Origin: Subtercola sp. PAMC28395
GTDB lineage: Bacteria; Actinomycetota; Actinomycetes; Actinomycetales; Microbacteriaceae
Reading direction: 5' to 3'
DNA length: 64,000 bases
Assembly (NCBI RefSeq): GCF_018889995.1
Contig: NZ_CP076547.1
Coordinates: 2,356,001 to 2,420,000, forward strand
Made by a program: the position numbers and the translations under genes. Each line of letters starts with the position of its first letter. Position 1 is the stretch's first letter. Under the pieces are notes generated by a model. It was given only the letters and a program-made list of their open reading frames with translations, ran no database searches and was not told the DNA's origin. This document shows positions 8,197 through 15,186 of the stretch, one piece after another.

Positions 8197-9153
8197 GTGG
8201 CAGAAAGCAAAGAATTCCTGACCGGGCGGCTGATGGTCGTCGCATTCGAGGGCTGGAACGATGCAGGTGAGGCGGCGACCGGTGCTGTTCAGATGCTGAA
8301 AGACCAGCTCGACCTCGTGTCCCTGGCCGAGATCGACTCCGAAGAATACTTCGACTATCAGTTCAACAGGCCGACCACGACGTTCGACGACGACGGCCAA
8401 CGCGTTCTCGTCTGGCCCTCCGCTTCGATCTTCGGCCCCGGCAGTACCGACGAGACCCATTCCGACGCCGAATCCGGTTCCAATGGCGATAGTGAACCAG
8501 ACGCCGAAAGCGAAACAGAAGCTGGTGCTGACAACGTCTATCTTCTGATCGGCACCGAACCCTCGCGCAACTGGAAGCAGTTCACCACCATGGTCCTCGA
8601 CGTTGCGGTCGCCGCAGACGTCACCGGAATCGTCTTCCTCGGTGCGATGCTGGCCGATGTGCCTCACACCCGCCCCATCAGCGTCTATTCGACCTCAGAG
8701 AACGCGGCCGTCAGGACCGAGCTCGATCTCGAGCGAAGCGCTTACGAGGGCCCGGTGGGAATCCTGAGCGTCATCGCCGACGCGGCAGAGAAGCTCGGCA
8801 TTCCGACCGTGAGTATGTGGGCATCTGTGCCGCACTACGTGCACAATGCACCGTCACCCAAAGCAACGCTCGCTCTCATTGAAAAACTCGAAGAACTGAT
8901 CGACGTGACCATTCCGCGCGGTGACCTCGTCGATGAGGCAGTGGCCTGGCAGACCGGCATCGACGCGCTTGCCGGCGAAGACGAGGAGATGGCCACGTAC
9001 ATCCAGCAGCTCGAACAGGCACGTGACACCGTCGACTCTCCGGAGGCGAGCGGTGAGGCAATCGCTCAGGAATTCGAGCGTTACCTCCGCAAGCGTGGCG
9101 GCGACGGGCCGACGGCCAGCGGGCCGGGCGAGCCCTGGCGCTCGCGCGACTGA
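8197..9153 (+). CDS. PAC2 family protein (proteasome assembly chaperone-like)
   Basis: Actinobacterial PAC2-domain protein. The family is named after the eukaryotic proteasome assembly chaperone 2, but its bacterial role is not settled. The 318-residue protein opens with RLMVVAFEGWNDAGEAATGA and contains VTGIVFLGAMLADVPHTRP and GIPTVSMWASVPHYV, all typical. Residues about 82-112 are an acidic Ser/Asp/Glu-rich stretch inserted between core strands. GTG 8197 is the first in-frame start giving the family N-terminus. It is transcribed away from the HAD gene, with 117 bp between them. In Mycobacterium a PAC2 gene lies in the same general neighbourhood. Confidence 0.9.
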   Translation: MAESKEFLTGRLMVVAFEGWNDAGEAATGAVQMLKDQLDLVSLAEIDSEEYFDYQFNRPTTTFDDDGQRVLVWPSASIFGPGSTDETHSDAESGSNGDSEPDAESETEAGADNVYLLIGTEPSRNWKQFTTMVLDVAVAADVTGIVFLGAMLADVPHTRPISVYSTSENAAVRTELDLERSAYEGPVGILSVIADAAEKLGIPTVSMWASVPHYVHNAPSPKATLALIEKLEELIDVTIPRGDLVDEAVAWQTGIDALAGEDEEMATYIQQLEQARDTVDSPEASGEAIAQEFERYLRKRGGDGPTASGPGEPWRSRD

Positions 9154-9160
9154 CGTCATC

Positions 9161-9198
9161 CCTCGTTGACCAGGCTTCGCGAGGCCGTATCGAAACCC
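9161..9198. repeat. Intergenic palindromic repeat between PAC2 and mshC
   Basis: The short gap between convergent PAC2 and mshC holds CTCGTTGACC, a near-perfect palindrome GGCTTCGCGAGGCC (about 9173-9186) and then CGTATCGAAACC. Read on the minus strand it begins GGTTTCGATACG and ends GGTCAACGAG. From memory this resembles an intergenic repeat type seen in Micrococcales genomes; I cannot check copy number. It could also serve as a bidirectional terminator, although no T-run follows. Confidence 0.45.
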
Positions 9199-9212
9199 GC
9201 TGCAGCCGTGCC

Positions 9213-10484
9213 TCAGTGCACGCGGATGCCCAGCAGGGCATCCATCGCCTCGAAGACGAGCGCGGATGTCTCGTCGACCGAGCCGAAGTACTCGTCAAGC
9301 AGGGCGAGGGCGCCCGGGGTTCCCAGATCGTCTCTGAGGGCTGAGCGCAGGGCGGCGACCAAAGCGTCTGCCCTCTCGTCTTTCGGGCGATCTGGTTCGC
9401 CGGCGGCCGTAGGCACCGAGTATGCGGCCAGGCGCGCCCCGGCCTGGTCGAGGTCGGCGTCTGTGTATTCCCAGTCACTGCGGTAGTGGTGCGCGAGCAG
9501 GGCCAGGCGGATGACCCTGGTGTCGACCCCCGACTCCCGAAGCTTCGACACCAGCACGAGGTTACCGAGCGACTTGCTCATCTTCTCGCCCTGGTAGGCG
9601 ACCATTCCACTGTGGGCATGGATGCTCGCAAACGGTTGCCCGGTCAACGCCGTCGCATGAGCCGCACTGTATTCGTGGTGCGGAAAGATGAGGTCGCTGC
9701 CACCGCCCTGAACGGCGAAGTCTGGGCCGAGGTGCTTCACCGCGATGACCGAACACTCGATGTGCCAGCCGGGCCGACCCGCGCCGATCGACTCGGGCGC
9801 AGGCCACTGCGGTTCATCCGCTCGGGCGACTCTCCACACCAGCGGGTCGAGAACGTGCCGCTTGCCCGGCCGGTCAGGGTCTCCCCCGCGCTGGGCGAAG
9901 AGTTCGAGCATGGTGGAGTGGTCGTAGCGGCTCTCGAGCCCCAGGAACCAGCTCGTCGCGTGCGCGGTCTGCTCCGAGTCGAAGTACAGGTCACGTGCAC
10001 CGGGGTGCAGGGCATCCGGGGTCTCGACCTGGTAGGCAAAACCGAGACCGAGCAGCTCTGCCGCCGCAGCGGCGATGTCGTCGATGACGTCGGTCACCGC
10101 GACGTAGTTCTGCGGCGGAATGACGCGCAGGGCCGTCATATCGGCGCGAAAGAGGTCTGTCTGCGACTCGGCGAGCTCACGCCAGTCGACGCCGGTCGCG
10201 GTCGCCCGTTCGAGCAGAGGGTCGTCGATGTCGGTGACGTTCTGCGCGTAGTTCACGGTGTACCCCGCGTCGAGCCAGAGCCGGTTCAGCGTGTCGAACG
10301 CGAGGTAGGTCGAGGCGTGGCCGAGGTGGGTCGCGTCGTACGGAGTGATGCCGCAGACGTAGAGCCCGGCGACGCCGTCAGTCGCGCGCGCCTCGTCGAC
10401 CGTACCGCTCGCCTGGTTGAAGATGTGAGGAACGGGGCCCGTGCCCCGAAGCGAAGGGACGTCAGGGCGAGGCCAGGAATGCAC
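9213..10484 (-). CDS. mshC: Cysteine:1D-myo-inosityl 2-amino-2-deoxy-alpha-D-glucopyranoside ligase MshC
   Basis: ATP-dependent ligase that joins L-cysteine to GlcN-Ins in mycothiol biosynthesis, the low-molecular-weight thiol of actinobacteria. 423 residues, homologous to cysteinyl-tRNA synthetase but shorter. Seen: CGITPYDATHLGH (zinc Cys44 and the HIGH-like motif HLGH at 53-56), the zinc-site segment GWHIECSVIA, the IFPHHEYS motif and the KMSKS loop (GEKMSKSLGN, about residue 297). It lacks the long tRNA anticodon-binding domain of CysRS, which supports MshC. It is 30 bp downstream of uppP on the same strand. The same uppP/mshC proximity exists in Mycobacterium. Confidence 0.95.
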   Translation of the reverse strand: MHSWPRPDVPSLRGTGPVPHIFNQASGTVDEARATDGVAGLYVCGITPYDATHLGHASTYLAFDTLNRLWLDAGYTVNYAQNVTDIDDPLLERATATGVDWRELAESQTDLFRADMTALRVIPPQNYVAVTDVIDDIAAAAAELLGLGFAYQVETPDALHPGARDLYFDSEQTAHATSWFLGLESRYDHSTMLELFAQRGGDPDRPGKRHVLDPLVWRVARADEPQWPAPESIGAGRPGWHIECSVIAVKHLGPDFAVQGGGSDLIFPHHEYSAAHATALTGQPFASIHAHSGMVAYQGEKMSKSLGNLVLVSKLRESGVDTRVIRLALLAHHYRSDWEYTDADLDQAGARLAAYSVPTAAGEPDRPKDERADALVAALRSALRDDLGTPGALALLDEYFGSVDETSALVFEAMDALLGIRVH

Positions 10485-10514
10485 CTCTCCAGCCTAGCTC
10501 TGCAGTGGAGCCGC

Positions 10515-11369
10515 CTACGCCGCGATCGTGTTCGTGGCCAGCAGCACAATCAGCACAACACCGAGCGCGAGACGGTAGATCACGAAAGGCAGGAAGCTCC
10601 GGCGCGAGATGTAGTTCATGAAGAACGCGATGACGACGAGGCCGACGACGAACGAGACGATGGTCGCAACACCGGTTTCGACTCCGCCGAAGATCTCGGG
10701 CGTGCATCCGGACGCTGCGGCCACACAGGGGTCCTTGATCGTCTTGTAGAGCTGGAAGAAGCCGCTGCCGAACACCGCGGGCATGGCGAGGAGGAACGAG
10801 TACCGCGCTGCCGCTTTACGCTCGTAGCCCATGAACAGACCGGCCGTGATCGTGCCACCGGAGCGTGACACGCCGGGGATCAGAGCGAGGGCCTGGGCGA
10901 ACCCGTAGATCACGCCGTGCGGATACGTGAGGTCTTTGAGCCGGCGCTTCTTTGCGCCCACCGCGTCGGCGACACCCAGGAGGATGCCGAAGAAGATCAG
11001 TGTGAATGCCACGATCCAGAGCGACCGGAGCACGGTTTCGATCTGGCTCTGGAAGAGCACCCCGAGAATCACGATCGGAAGACTGCCGATGATGATCAGC
11101 CAGCCCATCCGTGCGTCAGGGTCGTTCCGCGGAATGCGGCCGATGAGGGCCTGGAACCATTTCGAGACGATGCGCACCACATCGCGCCAGAAGAACACGA
11201 GAACCGCAGCCTCGGTGCCGAGCTGGATGATCGCGGTGAATGCAGCTCCAGGGTCGCCGCCCACGCCGATCAGTTCGCCCACGATCTTGATGTGGGCGCT
11301 CGAGGAGATGGGCAGGAACTCTGTCAGCCCCTGGACGAGGCCCAGGATGATCGCTTGAAGCAGTTGCAT
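10515..11369 (-). CDS. uppP: Undecaprenyl-diphosphatase (bacitracin resistance protein) UppP
   Basis: Integral membrane phosphatase that converts undecaprenyl diphosphate to the monophosphate carrier used for peptidoglycan precursors. Overexpression in this family gives bacitracin resistance. 284 residues, largely hydrophobic (about 7-8 TM segments). Family signatures: [14 protein letters not shown] at residues 13-26 with the conserved Glu17, and [13 protein letters not shown] near residue 165. ATG 11369 is followed directly by the canonical N-terminus. It precedes mshC by 30 bp and follows the M20 peptidase with a 144-bp gap. Confidence 0.96.
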   Translation of the reverse strand: MQLLQAIILGLVQGLTEFLPISSSAHIKIVGELIGVGGDPGAAFTAIIQLGTEAAVLVFFWRDVVRIVSKWFQALIGRIPRNDPDARMGWLIIIGSLPIVILGVLFQSQIETVLRSLWIVAFTLIFFGILLGVADAVGAKKRRLKDLTYPHGVIYGFAQALALIPGVSRSGGTITAGLFMGYERKAAARYSFLLAMPAVFGSGFFQLYKTIKDPCVAAASGCTPEIFGGVETGVATIVSFVVGLVVIAFFMNYISRRSFLPFVIYRLALGVVLIVLLATNTIAA

Positions 11370-11513
11370 GGTTTCACTTTCGGTCGTGGCACCCCCATGG
11401 GCACGGCTGCGACGGTGTGGTGGCCTCCATGGGCACCGAATCAGACAGGTGTTCGGGCGGCATGCGAGCGATGAATTCCGCCGCGTTCGCGCCTACGTCA
11501 ACGGAGCTGTGGC

Positions 11514-12824
11514 TCAGTACCGCAGCAACAGATCCGTCAGAACATCTGAGCCAAAGACTAGTGCGTCAAGCGGCACGCGCTCGTCAACGCCATGGAAGAG
11601 CGCCGGAAAATCGAGGTCGGCCGGCAACTGCAGGGGTGCGAATCCGAACCCGCGGATGCCGAGCAGGCTGAGGGCCTTGTTGTCGGTTCCGGCCGACAGA
11701 AGGTACGGCAGAACCTCCGCCCCCGGGTCGAATCGCTGAAGGCTCGAGACCATCTCGTCGACGAGCGGGCCCGTGAAATCGGTTTCGAGACCGACGTCCT
11801 GGTGAACGATCTCGATGTCGACGTGCTCGCCGGCGAGCTCGCGGATGCGGGCCATGACTTCGACCTCGTCGCCCGGCAGCACGCGCACATCGATCAGCGC
11901 CTCCGCACGGTCGGGGATCACGTTCGCCTTGTACCCGCCGTCCAGCAGTGTGGGGTTCGTCGTCGCGCGCAGGGTCGCCGAGATGAACCGCGAGGCCGTG
12001 CCGGTTGCGATCGCGAGTTCTTCGGCAGAGACACGCTGGGGGTCCTTGCCGAGTATGCGCGCGACGCTGTCGAGCAACTGCCGCGTCGTCTTCGTGAGCC
12101 GCACAGGCCACTCCTGGCTGCCGATGCGTGCCACGGCCCCGGCGAGTCGGGTGATCGCGTTCTCCGAGTTGATCTGCGATCCGTGACCGGCCCGGCCCCT
12201 GGCGACGAGCCTGATCCAGATCAGTGCCTTCTCGCCCGTCTGCACCAGGTAGGCGCGCTGGCCGTCGAGGTCGATCGAGTACCCACCCACTTCACTGATG
12301 GCCTCTGTCGCGCCTTCGAAGAGCTCCGGATGCTCGCGCACCAGATAGTGCGACCCATACACTCCCCCGGCCTCCTCGTCCGCGAAGAACGCCACGACCA
12401 GATCGCGGCCGGGTTGCCGGCCGGTTCCGACGATCTCACCGAGAGCCGTGAGGATCATCGCATCCATGTTCTTCATGTCTACGGCGCCGCGACCCCAGAT
12501 CATTCCGTCGCGGATCTCGCCGCCGAACGGGTCGACACTCCAGTCTTCAGCGATGGCGGGAACAACGTCGAGGTGGCCGTGGACGACGAGGGCGGGAGCA
12601 TCCGGGTTCGCACCCTCGATGCGGGTGACGACGCTCGTGCGGCCGGGAGCGGCGTCGAACAGTTGAGGTTTCAGCCCGAGAGCTTCGAGTTCGGCCTCGA
12701 CATAGTGGGCAGCCTCAGTCTCTCCGTTCGACTTGCCATCACCGTAATTGCTGGTGTCGAAGCGGATCAGATCGCGGGTGAGGTGGGCCGTTCGGTCTAT
12801 GCGGGTTTCACTCGAAGACGTCAT
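11514..12824 (-). CDS. M20/M25/M40 family metallo-peptidase
   Basis: Cytoplasmic zinc peptidase/deacylase of the M20 family, a probable exo- or dipeptidase. 436 residues. Catalytic and metal residues are in place: VVHGHLDVVPA (His84, Asp86), WGRGAVDMKN (bridging Asp116), FFADEEAGG (Glu pair near 148) and a C-terminal LFHGVDERVP (metal His). The dimerisation/lid domain begins near KALIWIRLVARGRAGH. The substrate is unknown; DapE-like annotations are common for this group, but nothing local supports lysine biosynthesis. A related gene lies near uppP in Mycobacterium. It is transcribed divergently from the tRNA-Leu gene. Confidence 0.92.
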   Translation of the reverse strand: MTSSSETRIDRTAHLTRDLIRFDTSNYGDGKSNGETEAAHYVEAELEALGLKPQLFDAAPGRTSVVTRIEGANPDAPALVVHGHLDVVPAIAEDWSVDPFGGEIRDGMIWGRGAVDMKNMDAMILTALGEIVGTGRQPGRDLVVAFFADEEAGGVYGSHYLVREHPELFEGATEAISEVGGYSIDLDGQRAYLVQTGEKALIWIRLVARGRAGHGSQINSENAITRLAGAVARIGSQEWPVRLTKTTRQLLDSVARILGKDPQRVSAEELAIATGTASRFISATLRATTNPTLLDGGYKANVIPDRAEALIDVRVLPGDEVEVMARIRELAGEHVDIEIVHQDVGLETDFTGPLVDEMVSSLQRFDPGAEVLPYLLSAGTDNKALSLLGIRGFGFAPLQLPADLDFPALFHGVDERVPLDALVFGSDVLTDLLLRY

Positions 12825-12934
12825 GACTTCACGCTACCGGCAGTGGTCGGCTCTGCTCGCGTTTTCTGACGCTTGCGTTCGTGCTATCGTCTTACCTTGT
12901 CGCTGCGAGTGTTGCAGCGGTGAAACACACACCT

Positions 12935-13019
12935 GTCCGGGTGGCGGAAATGGTAGACGCGCTAGCTTGAGGTGCTAGTGCCTGTTATGGGCGTAGGGGT
13001 TCAAGTCCCCTTTCGGACA
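12935..13019 (+). tRNA. tRNA-Leu (anticodon GAG)
   Basis: Class II tRNA with a long variable arm. The acceptor arms GTCCGGG (12935-12941) and TTCGGAC (13012-13018) pair with two G-U. The D-arm contains GGTAGAC. The anticodon stem CTAGC/GCTAG encloses loop TTGAGGT, giving anticodon GAG at 12969-12971. The T-arm is AGGGG-TTCAAGT-CCCCT, with discriminator A at 13019. CCA is not encoded (CAC follows). A strong terminator lies about 40 bp downstream. Confidence 0.97.
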
Positions 13020-13057
13020 CACTGGTTGAGACAGTGAAAGCTCGCGAAAGTGAGCGA

Positions 13058-13103
13058 ACAGAACGGGATTGTGGCGTAATGCTGCGGTCCCGTTCTGTTT
13101 TTT
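13058..13103 (+). terminator. Rho-independent terminator after tRNA-Leu
   Basis: Perfect 11-bp stem, ACAGAACGGGA (13058-13068) with TCCCGTTCTGT (13088-13098). It closes a loop of about 19 nt and runs into six T residues (13098-13103). This is a textbook intrinsic terminator and separates the tRNA from cspA. Confidence 0.92.
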
Positions 13104-13268
13104 GGTCAAGCTGGGGTAGGGTTAAACCTGAAGTTGCTGTGCCTCGCAGTTCTGAATGCTCGCGGCCAAGCCCCGTTGCCCATTGCGCTTGAAAGATGGA
13201 TGACAGGCACCGCGCTATCAGGATCCGGCAGTCGGGTCCGAATAGAACGCTCCTGGAGGAGTTTTAAC
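13104..13268 (+). promoter_or_regulatory. Probable promoter and long untranslated leader of cspA
   Basis: 165 nt lie between the tRNA terminator and the cspA ATG, with no credible gene. A possible promoter is TTTTTG (13099-13104) and TTAAAC (13122-13127) with 17-bp spacing, which would leave a leader of about 130 nt. Long structured 5' leaders are known for cold-shock mRNAs. The leader ends in a strong CTGGAGGAG ribosome-binding site. Promoter assignment is by eye only. Confidence 0.4.
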
Positions 13269-13472
13269 ATGGCAATTGGTACCGTCAAATGGTTTAACGC
13301 TGAAAAAGGCTTCGGCTTCATCGCCCCCGAAGATGGCAGCCCCGACGTTTTCGCTCACTACTCGGCAATCGCCTCGAACGGCTACAAGTCGCTCGACGAG
13401 AACCAGCGTGTTGAGTTCGACGTAACCCAGGGCCCGAAGGGCCCCCAGGCTGAGAACATCCGCAGCCTGTAA
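13269..13472 (+). CDS. cspA: Cold-shock protein (CspA family)
   Basis: Small single-stranded nucleic-acid-binding protein (one OB-fold cold-shock domain) that acts as an RNA chaperone. 67 residues. RNP1 is seen as KGFGFIAP (about residues 13-20) and RNP2 as VFAHYSAI (about 27-34). An open frame extends upstream to 13134, but only ATG 13269 fits the family N-terminus AIGTVKWFN and has a good Shine-Dalgarno (GGAGGAG, 7 bases upstream). The gene is monocistronic, with a long leader before it and three hairpins after it. Confidence 0.97.
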   Translation: MAIGTVKWFNAEKGFGFIAPEDGSPDVFAHYSAIASNGYKSLDENQRVEFDVTQGPKGPQAENIRSL

Positions 13473-13481
13473 TATTGGCTG

Positions 13482-13506
13482 GTTTGATTCGCGAAGCGAA
13501 TCAAAC
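13482..13506 (+). other. Perfect inverted repeat just after cspA (hairpin 1)
   Basis: The 11-bp arms GTTTGATTCGC (13482-13492) and GCGAATCAAAC (13496-13506) are perfect complements around a 3-nt GAA loop. It starts 9 bp after the cspA stop. The bases after it are TTCGCTCG rather than a T-run, so it looks like a 3'-end stabilising or processing hairpin more than a terminator. Confidence 0.7.
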
Positions 13507-13512
13507 TTCGCT

Positions 13513-13545
13513 CGAATTTAGAAGCGTCACGCGCTTCTGAATTCG
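13513..13545 (+). other. Second inverted repeat after cspA (hairpin 2)
   Basis: Arms CGAATTTAGAAGCG (13513-13526) and CGCTTCTGAATTCG (13532-13545) pair over 14 bp with a single G-U, around loop TCACG. It begins 7 nt after hairpin 1. No T-run follows. Confidence 0.7.
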
Positions 13546-13558
13546 GAGATATCTCCAG

Positions 13559-13593
13559 AGAAAGCCCCGGCACTTGTGCCGGGGCTTTCTTCG
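13559..13593 (+). terminator. Rho-independent terminator of cspA (hairpin 3)
   Basis: 14-bp stem AGAAAGCCCCGGCA (13559-13572) with TGCCGGGGCTTTCT (13577-13590), loop CTTG, followed by TCGTTTGG. The GC-rich core with an A/T-rich outer stem is typical of an intrinsic terminator, although the T-tract is short. It is the third hairpin in a row after cspA. Confidence 0.8.
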
Positions 13594-13647
13594 TTTGGCG
13601 GAGACGTACTCGGGAGTGAGGTCGGGGATCGGGATTACGCTGGGGGG

Positions 13648-14106
13648 ATGGTAGACGTGAGCGAGAAGCCGGGATCGAGCCCGGAGAGCCCCATTGACAA
13701 CAGTGAGCCGTGGGTGAAGGCCCAGATCGACGAGTACCTGGCGACCGACGGTGAGAAGCCGACGTTCGCGCACGGCTCCCCGTTGCTGCTGCTGACCACC
13801 AAGGGGCGCAAGAGCGGTGAATGGCGACGCACCTGCCTCATCTTCGGTGAAGACGATGGTCGGCAGATCATCGTGGCGTCGCTGGGCGGCGCGCCCAAGC
13901 ATCCGGTGTGGTATCTCAACCTGGAAGCACATCCCGAGGTACACCTGCAGGTCAAGGGCGAGTCCTTCCCCGGCATCGCGCGCACCGCCACAGCAGATGA
14001 GAAGCCCGCGCTCTGGGAGAAGATGGTGGAGATCTACCCCGACTACGCCGACTACCAGGAGAAGACCGACCGCGAGATCCCGATCGTCATCATCGACCGC
14101 GCCTGA
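13648..14106 (+). CDS. DUF385 / nitroreductase (deazaflavin-dependent) family protein
   Basis: Member of the F420H2-dependent flavin/deazaflavin oxidoreductase-like family (Ddn/DUF385), split beta-barrel fold. 152 residues from ATG 13648. Typical features: PLLLLTTKGRKSGEWRRTCLIFGEDDGR and the ASLGGAPKHPVWYLNLEAHPEVHLQV core, then WEKMVEIYPDYADYQEKTDREIPIVII at the end. The substrate is unknown. Start choice: GTG 13657 has better spacing from the GGGGGG run than ATG 13648, so the protein may be 3 residues shorter. The frame is open back to 13576, but that overlaps the cspA terminator. It converges with the aldo/keto reductase gene. Confidence 0.88.
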   Translation: MVDVSEKPGSSPESPIDNSEPWVKAQIDEYLATDGEKPTFAHGSPLLLLTTKGRKSGEWRRTCLIFGEDDGRQIIVASLGGAPKHPVWYLNLEAHPEVHLQVKGESFPGIARTATADEKPALWEKMVEIYPDYADYQEKTDREIPIVIIDRA

Positions 14107-14126
14107 GCTTCAGCCGGGTGGGTTCC

Positions 14127-15104
14127 TCAGAACCCGGTGGGGGTGTGCGGGGCGTACGGCACCGCCAGCGTCTCGAGCTCGGCGGCCGACAGCGTCAGGT
14201 CGACGGACGCGACGGCGTCGGCCAGGTGATGCGGCTTCGTGGCTCCGACGATGGGTGAGGTCACGGCTGGCTGCTGGCGCACCCAGGCGAGGGCGACCTG
14301 TGCGCGGGAGACCCCGAGGTTCGCCGCTACCTCACCGACAGCATCCGAGACCTGACGGTCGTTGTCTTCGGTGCCTTCATAGACTCGCGCGCTCACGTTG
14401 TCGGTGTCGTCGCGGAACGTCGACTCTCCCCACGGTCGGGTCAAGCGGCCGCGCGCCAGGGGGCTCCACGGCAGCACGCCGACACCCTGGTCTAGGCAGA
14501 ACGGGTGCATCTCGCGTTCTTCTTCACGCTGGATCAGGTTGTAGTGATCCTGCATCGAGACGAAGCGCGTCCATCCGCCGAGGTCGGCCGTGTACTGCGC
14601 GTTGGCGAACTGCCAGGCGAACATGGATGATGCACCGATGTAGCGCGCCTTGCCGGCCTTCACCACGTCGTGCAGCGCCTCCATCGTCTCCTCGATGGGC
14701 ACGCCCGGGTCCCAGCGGTGGATCTGGTAGAGGTCGACGTAGTCCGTTCCGAGCCGGCGCAGGCTCGCGTCGATCTGGTTCATGATGTGCACGCGGGACA
14801 ACCCGCGACCGTTGGGCCCCGGGCGCATCGGGCCGTGGACCTTCGTCGCGATGACGACGTCTTCGCGTGTGGCGAAGTCGGCGAGGGCTCGGCCGACGAT
14901 CTCCTCGCTGGTGCCGTCGGAATAGACGTTGGCCGTGTCGAAGGTGGTGATACCCGCTTCGAGGGCCTGCTTGATGAAGGGGCGGCTGGTCTCTTCGTCG
15001 AGAGTCCACTCGTGGTTGCCGCGCTGCGCCTCGCCGTAACTCATGCAGCCGAGCGTGATCGCCGACACCTCGAGGCCGCTGTTACCCAGTTTGAGATATT
15101 TCAT
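14127..15104 (-). CDS. Aldo/keto reductase
   Basis: NAD(P)H-dependent carbonyl reductase of the AKR superfamily (TIM barrel). 325 residues. The catalytic tetrad can be read as Asp and Tyr in FDTANVYSDG, Lys in VIATKVHG and His in DLYQIHRWD. The GCMSYGEAQRGNHEWTLDEE segment and the C-terminal SPIVGATKPHHL cofactor loop are typical of the general-stress/YajO-like branch. ATG 15104 was preferred over ATG 15110 because the AAGGG Shine-Dalgarno abuts the first ATG but is 7 bases from the second. Physiological substrate unknown. Its stop is 20 bp from the stop of the DUF385 gene. Confidence 0.93.
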   Translation of the reverse strand: MKYLKLGNSGLEVSAITLGCMSYGEAQRGNHEWTLDEETSRPFIKQALEAGITTFDTANVYSDGTSEEIVGRALADFATREDVVIATKVHGPMRPGPNGRGLSRVHIMNQIDASLRRLGTDYVDLYQIHRWDPGVPIEETMEALHDVVKAGKARYIGASSMFAWQFANAQYTADLGGWTRFVSMQDHYNLIQREEEREMHPFCLDQGVGVLPWSPLARGRLTRPWGESTFRDDTDNVSARVYEGTEDNDRQVSDAVGEVAANLGVSRAQVALAWVRQQPAVTSPIVGATKPHHLADAVASVDLTLSAAELETLAVPYAPHTPTGF

Positions 15105-15186
15105 ACTCATTCCCTTCGAGAATACTTAAGTAAGAAAGATGAAATGTTCAGCAGTGCAAGGCCTACTGGTCAGGCACCGCGCTGCG

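Noticed and set aside
8080-8667. Upstream extension of the HAD frame on the minus strand
   Set aside because: It runs antisense through the PAC2 gene and has no similarity to HAD proteins; GTG 8079 is the natural start.
11370-11513. Repeated CCATGGGCAC (about 11387 and 11428) upstream of uppP
   Set aside because: Two 10-bp matches in a 144-bp gap are within chance for this composition and show no symmetry.
14120-14135. GGGTTC-CTCA-GAACCC hairpin at the DUF385/aldo-keto reductase convergence
   Set aside because: Only 6 bp, partly inside the reductase coding end and without a T-run; too weak to list as a terminator.
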